Positions 23,925-30,270 of a DNA stretch of 39,326 bases are shown in pieces. The notes beneath the pieces were generated by a model. The model was given only the letters and a program-made list of their open reading frames with translations, had not been told where the DNA came from and searched no databases. A program made the translations under genes and the position numbers. The stretch spans positions 1-39,326 of the forward strand of contig JAOZVV010000120.1 in NCBI GenBank assembly GCA_025869365.1, written 5' to 3'. Numbering within the stretch: the stretch's first letter is position 1; every line of letters begins with the position of its first letter. Source of the stretch: Pseudonocardia sp. GTDB taxonomy: Bacteria; Actinomycetota; Actinomycetes; Mycobacteriales; Pseudonocardiaceae.

Positions 23925-24821
23925 TCAGCCGTCCCGCTGGTGGGCCGCTACCCGGCCCCAGAACTCCCGCAGGATCTCGTAGCAGGCTGCGGCCCCCTCG
24001 GTGTCCCCGGCGCGCAACAGGCCCAGCGCGCGCTGGACCTGGGCGGCGGACTCGTCCGAGCGGACGGCGTCGTCGTCGAGCAGGTCCACGAGACCGCCGT
24101 AGTCCAGCTCGACGATCGAGCCGCGGTCGAAGCGGTCCAGCCAGGCACGGGTCTCGGCCAGCACCTCCGCCGGGCCCGTGTCGCCGAGGGTCTCCCGGAT
24201 GACGCGTTCCGCCTGGGCCGCGCGACCGACGGCCTTGGCCAGCGGGATCCGCCACCACACCCGCCGCGTGCCGCCGAGCCGGACCTGCCGCTCGTCCGCG
24301 TCGACCAGGGCGAACCAGGGCAGCGGGACCGTCCAGCTCGCGGTGACGACGTGGGCCGCGGAGTTCCCGAGCTCCATCACCGCGCTCTCGGCGCGCCGCC
24401 GGGCCGAGGCCTCCGAGCCCGCGTCGGCGAGCACCGCACGGCGCAGCGCCGGACCCTCGTCCGCGAGGAAGGCCAGCAGCGCCGCACCCGCCCGCGGCCG
24501 GGTCTCCAGGGGGCAGACCAGCGGGTCCCCGCCCTCCCCGCCGAGCACCAGGACGTCCACCGGACGCTCCTCGCCCGAGCCGGGCAGCAGCCGTCCGTGG
24601 AGCGCCGCGCGCAGGCAGAGCTCACGCTCCCGCCGGCCCAGGCGCTCGGGCGGGACGGCGCCGCGGGCCAGCCCCGCGCGCACGGCAGCGCCCGAGGGGC
24701 CCTCGAACACGCGCAGCGGTTCGTAGACCCGCAGGTAGGAGAGGAACGGCGCGGGCACGAGGAGAGATGATCCCCTACCGCTCCGCGGTCGCGGCGGGGG
24801 GCGCGGAGGGAGCACCGTCAC
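23925..24821 (-). CDS. conserved actinobacterial protein of unknown function
   Basis: About 298 residues if started at GTG 24821; the exact start is uncertain because no ribosome site is evident. The conserved part begins near residue 22 with PAPFLSYLRVYEPLRVFEGP, an opening I associate with an uncharacterised actinobacterial family found near ygfZ. Other visible stretches are VLVLGGEGGDPLVCPLETRPRAG, the aromatic WTVPLPWFALVDADERQ and GTRRVWWRIPLAKAVGRAAQAERVI, and an acidic C terminus ending in a helical EILREFWGRVAAHQR. There is no membrane helix or signal peptide, so it is cytoplasmic. It converges on ygfZ with a 13-bp gap and is divergent from DUF3073. I cannot assign a function. Confidence 0.75.
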   Translation of the reverse strand: MTVLPPRPPPRPRSGRGSSLLVPAPFLSYLRVYEPLRVFEGPSGAAVRAGLARGAVPPERLGRRERELCLRAALHGRLLPGSGEERPVDVLVLGGEGGDPLVCPLETRPRAGAALLAFLADEGPALRRAVLADAGSEASARRRAESAVMELGNSAAHVVTASWTVPLPWFALVDADERQVRLGGTRRVWWRIPLAKAVGRAAQAERVIRETLGDTGPAEVLAETRAWLDRFDRGSIVELDYGGLVDLLDDDAVRSDESAAQVQRALGLLRAGDTEGAAACYEILREFWGRVAAHQRDG

Positions 24822-24945
24822 ACCGGGGATGCCACGTCGCACTCTCGGCGGTGGACCAGGTACGGTGGTCGCAGGACATTGATGACATGAATGGGGCCGC
24901 CGAGACATCCCGGCCGCCCCTTCCCTGTTGTAAGGGGGACCAGCC

Positions 24946-25143
24946 ATGGGGCGCGGACGAGCCAAGGCCAAGCAGACGAAGGTGGCCCGCGAGCTCAAGT
25001 ACAGCTCCCCCACGATGGATCTCGATGCTTTGCAGAAAGAGATCGGTAGTGGGACGGCGGTAACCGAAGCCGACGAGGAGTACGACGAGTACGCCGAGCG
25101 CTACTCGCGTTACTCGGACGACGAGGACTCCGACCGACGCTGA
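24946..25143 (+). CDS. DUF3073 small acidic protein
   Basis: A 65-residue protein found across actinobacteria (Rv0810c in M. tuberculosis). The basic N terminus MGRGRAKAKQTKVARELKYSS is highly typical, and the C terminus is acidic and tyrosine-rich (EEYDEYAERYSRYSDDEDSDRR). Function is unknown; charge distribution suggests nucleic-acid or ribosome association. ATG 24946 follows AGGGGGA. Position beside the purM/purF genes is conserved in mycobacteria. A hairpin follows within three bases of the stop. Confidence 0.95.
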   Translation: MGRGRAKAKQTKVARELKYSSPTMDLDALQKEIGSGTAVTEADEEYDEYAERYSRYSDDEDSDRR

Positions 25144-25145
25144 GT

Positions 25146-25170
25146 CGCGCACCTCACGCTGAGGTGCGCG
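25146..25170 (+). terminator. terminator of the DUF3073 gene
   Basis: Perfect 11-bp stem (25146-25156 with 25160-25170) around a 3-base loop, two bases after the DUF3073 stop codon. Confidence 0.75.
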
Positions 25171-25206
25171 TCGACGATGCTGCGGGACGCTGCTAGACGC
25201 TGACCG

Positions 25207-25241
25207 TCCCACTTGTTATGGTTGTTCCATAACAAGTGGGA
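25207..25241 (+). promoter_or_regulatory. perfect 15-bp palindrome: operator or RNA hairpin before the DUF1648 gene
   Basis: Arms 25207-25221 and 25227-25241 are perfectly complementary around TTGTT. The core TTGTTATGG-N5-CCATAACAA is AT-rich in a GC-rich genome. The left arm holds TATGGT, a good -10 box, and the right arm runs into the ribosome site GGGAGGG, nine bases before ATG 25250. It therefore covers the promoter, and a transcript starting upstream would hide the ribosome site. The most likely ligand is the GntR regulator encoded at 26199, as YtrA-type regulators usually control their own operon. Confidence 0.7.
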
Positions 25242-25249
25242 GGGTTGCG

Positions 25250-26197
25250 ATGTCGCGTTCATCGGTCGGTCGTATCGCTTTCGGGGCGCTGCCGCCCCTG
25301 GTGGCGGTGGTCCCGGCGGTCGTCCTGCTCCTCACCGGGGCCGATCGGCTCCCGGATCCGCTCGCGGTGCACTTCGACCTCGGCGGGGTGCCGGACGGCT
25401 TCTCCTCCCCCACGGCGGCGCTCTGGTCCGTCGTGGCGCCCGGCGTGCTGCTCGCCGTCACCTTCGGGGCGCTCGTGGCGTTGCGGACCACCCGGTTCCT
25501 GGCCGGAATCGGCTGGGGGGCGGCCGGCCTGATCGGTACGGTGCTCTTCCTCGCCGTCCGGGCCAACCTCGACGCCGCTGACGCCTCGGATGCCCGGCTG
25601 TCCCTGGGCGCCCTGCTCATCGGGGTTGCCGTCGCGGCCGCGGCCGGGGTCCTCGGCGCGTTCCTCGCCCCCGACGACGTCATCGCGGCCGAACCCGAGA
25701 CCCGGGGCGGCACCATGGACCTCGCTCCCGGCGAGCGCGTGGCCTGGAGCAGATCCGTCACCTCGGCCCCGATGCAGGGCCTCGGCATCGGGCTCGTGAT
25801 CGTCGGTGTGGGCGTCGGCGTGGTGGTCGAGCCGGGCTCGGGGATCCTCGCCGGGACGATCCTCGCCGTCGCGGGCCTGCTGGTCCTGCTGTCGGCCTCC
25901 GCCCGCGTCACGGTCGACGAGCGCGGGCTCACCGTCAGCCTCGGCCCCGTGGGGTTCCCCCGGTGGCACCTCCCGCTCGCCGAGGTCGGCGAGGCCGTCG
26001 CCGGTGAGATCTCGGCGCTGGGCCGCTTCGGCGGCTACGGCTACCGGGTCGTCCCGGGAGGCAGCGGGGTGATCCTGCGGTCCGGCGAGTCCCTCATCGT
26101 CACCCGGGCGTCCGGCCGGACCTTCACCGTCACCGTGGACGACGCCGGGACCGCCGCCCGCCTGCTCACCGGTCTCGTCGCCCGCTCGGGCGCCTGA
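25250..26197 (+). CDS. DUF1648 multi-spanning membrane protein
   Basis: Protein of 315 residues from ATG 25250. The N-terminal DUF1648 region has the signature PDPLAVHFDLGGVPDGFSS between helix 1 (~12-28) and helix 2 (~60-80). Two more helices follow (~85-103, ~118-138), then a pair near 175-215. The C-terminal ~90 residues form a soluble PH-like domain (ARVTVDERGLTVSLGPVGFPRWHLPLAEV). DUF1648 proteins such as SdpI are linked to immunity and cell-envelope stress in Firmicutes; in actinobacteria they are typically paired with a GntR-type regulator, as here, one base apart. The specific role is unknown. Confidence 0.85.
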   Translation: MSRSSVGRIAFGALPPLVAVVPAVVLLLTGADRLPDPLAVHFDLGGVPDGFSSPTAALWSVVAPGVLLAVTFGALVALRTTRFLAGIGWGAAGLIGTVLFLAVRANLDAADASDARLSLGALLIGVAVAAAAGVLGAFLAPDDVIAAEPETRGGTMDLAPGERVAWSRSVTSAPMQGLGIGLVIVGVGVGVVVEPGSGILAGTILAVAGLLVLLSASARVTVDERGLTVSLGPVGFPRWHLPLAEVGEAVAGEISALGRFGGYGYRVVPGGSGVILRSGESLIVTRASGRTFTVTVDDAGTAARLLTGLVARSGA

Positions 26198-26198
26198 C

Positions 26199-26549
26199 GT
26201 GCTGATCCGCGTCGACCCCACGCGCAGCACCCCGCTCGCCGAGCAGATCGCGGGGGCCGTGCGCCGCGCCATCGCGGACGGCGGCGTGGCCCCCCACGAG
26301 CGGCTGCCGGGCGCACGGGACCTCGCCGCCTCCCTGGACGTCAGCATCCACACGGTGCTGGCCGGCTACCAGCAGCTCCGCGACGAGGGGCTCATCGAGC
26401 TGCGCCGCGGCCGCGGGGCGATCGTCCGCGAGGGCACGTCGCCGGGCCGGGCCGCGCTGCTCGACCTCGTTCGACGACTGGTCGACGAGGGCCGGCGGAA
26501 CGGTCTCGACGACGACGAGCTCGTCGCCCTCCTCCGCACGGCGCTCTGA
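26199..26549 (+). CDS. GntR-family regulator, YtrA subfamily
   Basis: Short GntR regulator of 116 residues. The winged helix occupies ~1-75: PLAEQIAGAVRRAIADGGVAPHERLPGARDLAASLDVSIHTVLAGYQQLRDEGLIELRRGRGAIV. A C-terminal helical dimerisation stretch of ~40 residues follows (LLDLVRRLVDEGRRNGLDDDELVALL). The absence of a large ligand domain is the mark of the YtrA subfamily, which usually controls linked membrane or ABC genes. GTG 26199 is one base after the DUF1648 stop, so the pair forms one operon. The palindrome at 25207 is the probable operator. Confidence 0.92.
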   Translation: MLIRVDPTRSTPLAEQIAGAVRRAIADGGVAPHERLPGARDLAASLDVSIHTVLAGYQQLRDEGLIELRRGRGAIVREGTSPGRAALLDLVRRLVDEGRRNGLDDDELVALLRTAL

Positions 26550-26604
26550 TCCGACCGGCCCCCGCCGGGCGTCCGACACGTCCCCGACCGTGATCGACAG
26601 AGCG

Positions 26605-26626
26605 GTAATGTCACCCTGACGATTAC
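26605..26626 (+). promoter_or_regulatory. candidate operator of the NrtR-type regulator
   Basis: GTAATG-TCA-CCC-TGA-CGATTAC: outer arms GTAAT/ATTAC and inner arms TCA/TGA, with the two symmetries offset by half a base. It is AT-rich against its surroundings and lies 30 bp before the NrtR start, fitting autoregulation. The match to NrtR sites elsewhere is only by general form. Confidence 0.5.
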
Positions 26627-26655
26627 TGCCGACTTCCCCGGGGTGTGACGACAGC

Positions 26656-27330
26656 GTGCGCGGAAACCTGTTCGCGGTGGCCGTCGACCTGGTGGTGCTG
26701 ACCGTGCGCGCGGACGAGCTCGCCGTCCTGCTGGTCAAGCGGGCCGAGAAGCCGTTCGAGGGCAGCTGGGCGCTCCCCGGTGGCTTCGTCGGGCCCCGGG
26801 AGGACCTGCCGGACACGGCGGCGCGTGAGCTCGTCGAGCTCACGGGACGCCAGCCGGACGGGCACCTCGAGCAGCTCGCCGGGTATGCGGCGCCGAGCCG
26901 GGACCCGCGTGGGCGGGTGCTGAGCGTCGGCTATCTCGCGCTGCTGCCGGACCTCGCGGACCCGGATCCGGTCGACGGGCGGGTGGCGTCCTGGCACCCG
27001 ATCGGCGAGGCGAACGGGCTGGCCTTCGACCACGACCGGATCGTCGCGGACGGGGTGGAGCGGGCTCGGGCGAAACTCGAGTACACCACCCTCGCGGCGT
27101 CGTTCTGCCCGCCGGAGTTCACCGTCTCGGACCTGCGCAGGGTCTACGAGGCGGTCTGGCGCACCGAGATCGACCCGCGGAACTTCCAGCGCAAGGTCAC
27201 CTCCACGGACGGCTTCCTGATCCCCACGGACACCAGGGTCACCGGGGGCCGGGGCCGCCCGCCGCAGCTCTACCGCCGGGGTGCCGCGGAGGGGCTGCAT
27301 CCGCCGATGCTCCGGGAGCCCTCCCGCTAG
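26656..27330 (+). CDS. NrtR-type Nudix-domain transcription regulator
   Basis: Protein of 224 residues from GTG 26656. A Nudix domain (~1-140) is fused to a winged helix (~150-220, with FTVSDLRRVYEAVWRTEIDPRNFQRKV and TGGRGRPPQLYRR), the NrtR architecture. NrtR repressors sense ADP-ribose and control NAD or sugar genes. In the Nudix box (~43-64) the ARELVELTG segment has Leu where the catalytic pattern REUxEExG has a second Glu, so hydrolysis is probably lost and the domain serves as a ligand sensor. No NAD gene is adjacent; the target set is unknown, apart from a likely operator before its own start. A Nudix ADP-ribose hydrolase is the alternative reading. Confidence 0.85.
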   Translation: MRGNLFAVAVDLVVLTVRADELAVLLVKRAEKPFEGSWALPGGFVGPREDLPDTAARELVELTGRQPDGHLEQLAGYAAPSRDPRGRVLSVGYLALLPDLADPDPVDGRVASWHPIGEANGLAFDHDRIVADGVERARAKLEYTTLAASFCPPEFTVSDLRRVYEAVWRTEIDPRNFQRKVTSTDGFLIPTDTRVTGGRGRPPQLYRRGAAEGLHPPMLREPSR

Positions 27331-27386
27331 GTTCAGGAAAGCCACATTCATGAAGGTTCCTGACATGAATGTGGCTTTCCTGTACC
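27330..27386. repeat. palindromic repeat, copy 2, between convergent genes
   Basis: Arms 27330-27352 and 27364-27386 pair over 23 bp with one mismatch around an 11-nt loop. The hairpin fits exactly between the nrtR stop (27328-27330) and the purM stop (27387-27389). The first 19 bases of the left arm are identical to copy 1 at 13888. It probably works as a bidirectional terminator here. Confidence 0.85.
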
Positions 27387-28496
27387 TCAGAAGCGGGGGT
27401 GCTCGCCCCGCAGGTGCACCCGCGAGCCCACGCCGGCGTGCTCGGGGTCCAGGTTCGCGTCCGTGGCCCGCTGCACCTCACCCAGCACCCACGAGGGCAC
27501 GTGGCGGGCGGTGAGGACGGCCAGGGCGCGGTCGACGTCGTCCGGCGGGAGCACCGCGACCATGCCGACGCCCATGTTGAACGTCTTCTCCATCTCGGCC
27601 CGCTCCACCCGGCCCCGCGAGGCGATCAGCTTGAACACCGGGTCCGGCGTCCAGCTCCCGCGCTCGGCGACGGCGATCAGGTTGCCCGGCAGTACGCGCT
27701 CGAGGTTCCGGGCGAGCCCGCCGCCGGTGATGTGCGCGAACGTCCGGACCCCGGTCTCGGCGGCCAGCGCCAGGCAGTCCCGGGCGTAGATCCGCGTGGG
27801 GACGAGCATCTCCTCGCCGAGCGTGTGGCCGAACTCCTCCACGTGCCCGTCGAGCGGCATGCGGGCGATGTCCAGCAGGACGTGCCGGGCGAGGGAGTAG
27901 CCGTTGGAGTGCAGGCCGGAGGCGGCCATCGCGATCAGCACGTCCCCAGGGCGGACCCGCTCGGGGCGCAGCATGGACTCCGCCTCGACGATCCCGACCC
28001 CGGTGGCGGACAGGTCGTACCCGCCGGCCTCCATCAGGCCCGGGTGCTCGGCCGTCTCCCCGCCGAGCAGCGCGCAGCCCGCCTGCTGGCAGCCTTCGGC
28101 GATGCCCTTGACGATCGTCGCGACCTGCGCCGGGACGAGCTTGCCGACGGCGATGTAGTCCTGCAGGAACAGCGGCTCGGCGCCGCAGACCACCAGGTCG
28201 TCCACGACCATCGCGACGAGGTCCAGGCCGATGGTGTCGTGCTTGTCCATCGCCTGGGCGATCGCGACCTTGGTGCCGACGCCGTCCGTGGACGCGGCGA
28301 GCACCGGCTCGGTGAACTTGCCCAGCTTCAGCGCGAACAGCCCGGCGAAACCGCCGATCCCGCCCATCACCTCGGAGCGTGTGGCCTTCTCCGCGTAGGG
28401 CCGGAACGCCTCGACGGCCTCCTCGCCTGCCTCGATGTCCACGCCTGCGGAGGCGTAGCTGGCTCGGGCGGTGGGGTCGGGCACGGACGAGGGCAT
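27387..28496 (-). CDS. purM: phosphoribosylformylglycinamidine cyclo-ligase PurM
   Basis: AIR synthetase, fifth step of purine synthesis: ATP-dependent ring closure of FGAM. The 369-residue protein from ATG 28496 has the PurM-type fold with ASYASAGVDIEAGEEAVEAF at the start. Further signatures are LAASTDGVGTKVAIAQAMDKHDTIGLDLVAMVVDDLVVCGAEPLFLQDYIA, ALLGGETAEHPGLM and HITGGGLARNLERVLP. Length is normal. It is last in the minus-strand purine cluster, 123 bp after purF. That gap contains the 11-base direct repeat GGTGCCAGATC (28561 and 28606) of unknown meaning. Confidence 0.98.
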   Translation of the reverse strand: MPSSVPDPTARASYASAGVDIEAGEEAVEAFRPYAEKATRSEVMGGIGGFAGLFALKLGKFTEPVLAASTDGVGTKVAIAQAMDKHDTIGLDLVAMVVDDLVVCGAEPLFLQDYIAVGKLVPAQVATIVKGIAEGCQQAGCALLGGETAEHPGLMEAGGYDLSATGVGIVEAESMLRPERVRPGDVLIAMAASGLHSNGYSLARHVLLDIARMPLDGHVEEFGHTLGEEMLVPTRIYARDCLALAAETGVRTFAHITGGGLARNLERVLPGNLIAVAERGSWTPDPVFKLIASRGRVERAEMEKTFNMGVGMVAVLPPDDVDRALAVLTARHVPSWVLGEVQRATDANLDPEHAGVGSRVHLRGEHPRF

Positions 28497-28619
28497 GGTG
28501 GGGTTCGCTCCTGGTGCGGTCAGTGAAGAGTCGGGCGCGAGCCGGACCCAGGGCCTGGACGGTGCCAGATCCGGGGCCGGTTCTCAGGCCGGAAACGGGT
28601 CAGGTGGTGCCAGATCAGG

Positions 28620-30242
28620 TCAGGGCCGGCTCAATGCCTCGGCAGCACCGTAGCCGACCGAGACCGGCCCGGCATCGCCCGATGCGGCGCCCGAGGTGTC
28701 CATCGCCGGGCGTTCGCCCGGCGCGCTGAGGTCCTCCAGCAGGTGCTTGCCGAGGTGGGCCTCCTCCGGCAGCGGGATCGGGTACTCGCCGGTGAAGCAG
28801 GCCGCGCAGAGGCGGCTGGCCGGCTGGTCCGTCGCCGCGACCATGTTGTCCACCGACACGTAACCCAGGGTGTCCGCGCCGATGGACCGGCGGACGCCCT
28901 CGGTGTCCAGCCCGCTCGCGACGAGCTCGGCGCGGGTGGCGAAGTCGATCCCGTAGAAGCAGGGCCAGCGCACGGGCGGCGAGGCGATCCGGACGTGCAC
29001 CTCGAGCGCACCGGCCTCGCGCAGCATCCGGACGAGCGCACGCTGGGTGTTGCCGCGGACGATCGAGTCGTCCACCACCACCAGGCGCTTGCCACGGATG
29101 ACGTCCCGCAGCGGGTTCAGCTTGAGCCGGATCCCCAGCTGGCGGATCGTCTGGCTCGGCTGGATGAACGTGCGGCCGACGTACTGGTTCTTCACCAGGC
29201 CCTGGCCGTAGGGGATGCCGGAGCCCTGGGCGTAGCCGATCGCCGCAGGGGTGCCGGACTCCGGGACCGGGATCACCAGGTCCGCCTCGACCGGGTACTC
29301 CTCGGCGAGGCGGCGGCCGATCTCCACCCGCGTGGCGTGCACCGAGCGGCCGGAGATCGTGGTGTCCGGCCGGGCGAGGTAGACGTACTCGAAGACGCAG
29401 CCCTTCGGCTCCGGCGCGGCGAAGCGGTAGCTGCGCAGCCCGTCCGCGTCGATCGCCAGCAGCTCGCCGGGCTCGACCTCGCGGACCACGGACGCACCGA
29501 CGATGTCCAGTGCCGCGGTCTCGCTCGCGACGACCCAGCCACGCTCCAGGCGCCCGAGGACCAGCGGCCGGACGCCGTGGGCGTCCCGCGCGGCGTAGAG
29601 GGTGGTCTCGTCCGCGAAGGCGAGGGAGAAGGCACCCCGCAGGCGCGGCAGCAGCTGCATCGCGGCCTCGGTGACCCCGAGGTCCGCCGCGGTCGCGGCG
29701 AGCAGCTCGCAGACCAGGTCCGAGTCCGTGGTGGCCGGCACGCGGGAGCCCTTGCTCACCGCACGCAGCGCCGCGACCTCGTCCCGCAGCTCGGCGGTGT
29801 TGACCAGGTTGCCGTTGTGGCCGAGCGCGATCCCGCTGCCCGTCACGGTGGTGCGGAACGTGGGCTGCGCGTTCTCCCACGTGGTGGAGCCCGTGGTGGA
29901 GTACCGGCAGTGACCGACGGCGAGGTGTCCGCGCAGCGAGGAGAGCGACTGCTCGTCGAACACCTGGCTGACGAGCCCGAGGTCCTTGAACACCACCATC
30001 CGACGGCCGTCGGAGACGGCGATGCCCGCTGCCTCCTGGCCGCGGTGCTGCAGGGCGTAGAGGCCGTAGTACGTCAGCTTCGCGACGTCCTCGCCGGGAG
30101 CCCAGACGCCGAAGACGCCGCACTCCTCCTTCGGCGAGTCGTCGATCTCCGCGGCGGACCGGGTACGGGCCGCTGGAGGAGTCACGTCGATGATGGGGAG
30201 GGAACGATCGGACGGGTGCGTGTTCCGGTGGGAACTCAACAC
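28620..30242 (-). CDS. purF: amidophosphoribosyltransferase PurF
   Basis: First committed enzyme of purine synthesis: PRPP plus glutamine to phosphoribosylamine. From GTG 30242 it has 540 residues; TTG 30239 is nearly as likely given GAGGAG four bases before it. A propeptide of about 37 residues precedes the catalytic cysteine in EECGVFGVWAPGE, which must be exposed by processing. The Ntn glutaminase domain follows, then the PRTase domain with VVVDDSIVRGNTQ. The C-terminal CAACFTGEYP and an upstream cysteine match the [4Fe-4S] ligands of the Bacillus-type enzyme. The next gene upstream, a GGDEF-EAL protein, ends 28 bp before the start. Confidence 0.97.
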   Translation of the reverse strand: MLSSHRNTHPSDRSLPIIDVTPPAARTRSAAEIDDSPKEECGVFGVWAPGEDVAKLTYYGLYALQHRGQEAAGIAVSDGRRMVVFKDLGLVSQVFDEQSLSSLRGHLAVGHCRYSTTGSTTWENAQPTFRTTVTGSGIALGHNGNLVNTAELRDEVAALRAVSKGSRVPATTDSDLVCELLAATAADLGVTEAAMQLLPRLRGAFSLAFADETTLYAARDAHGVRPLVLGRLERGWVVASETAALDIVGASVVREVEPGELLAIDADGLRSYRFAAPEPKGCVFEYVYLARPDTTISGRSVHATRVEIGRRLAEEYPVEADLVIPVPESGTPAAIGYAQGSGIPYGQGLVKNQYVGRTFIQPSQTIRQLGIRLKLNPLRDVIRGKRLVVVDDSIVRGNTQRALVRMLREAGALEVHVRIASPPVRWPCFYGIDFATRAELVASGLDTEGVRRSIGADTLGYVSVDNMVAATDQPASRLCAACFTGEYPIPLPEEAHLGKHLLEDLSAPGERPAMDTSGAASGDAGPVSVGYGAAEALSRP

Positions 30243-30270
30243 ACGCTCCTCAGGGAGACGGCGACGGCGC

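Noticed and set aside
28561..28616. Direct repeat GGTGCCAGATC in the purF-purM gap as a regulatory site
   Set aside because: Two 11-base copies 45 bp apart in a gap region are not enough; no symmetry or known motif.
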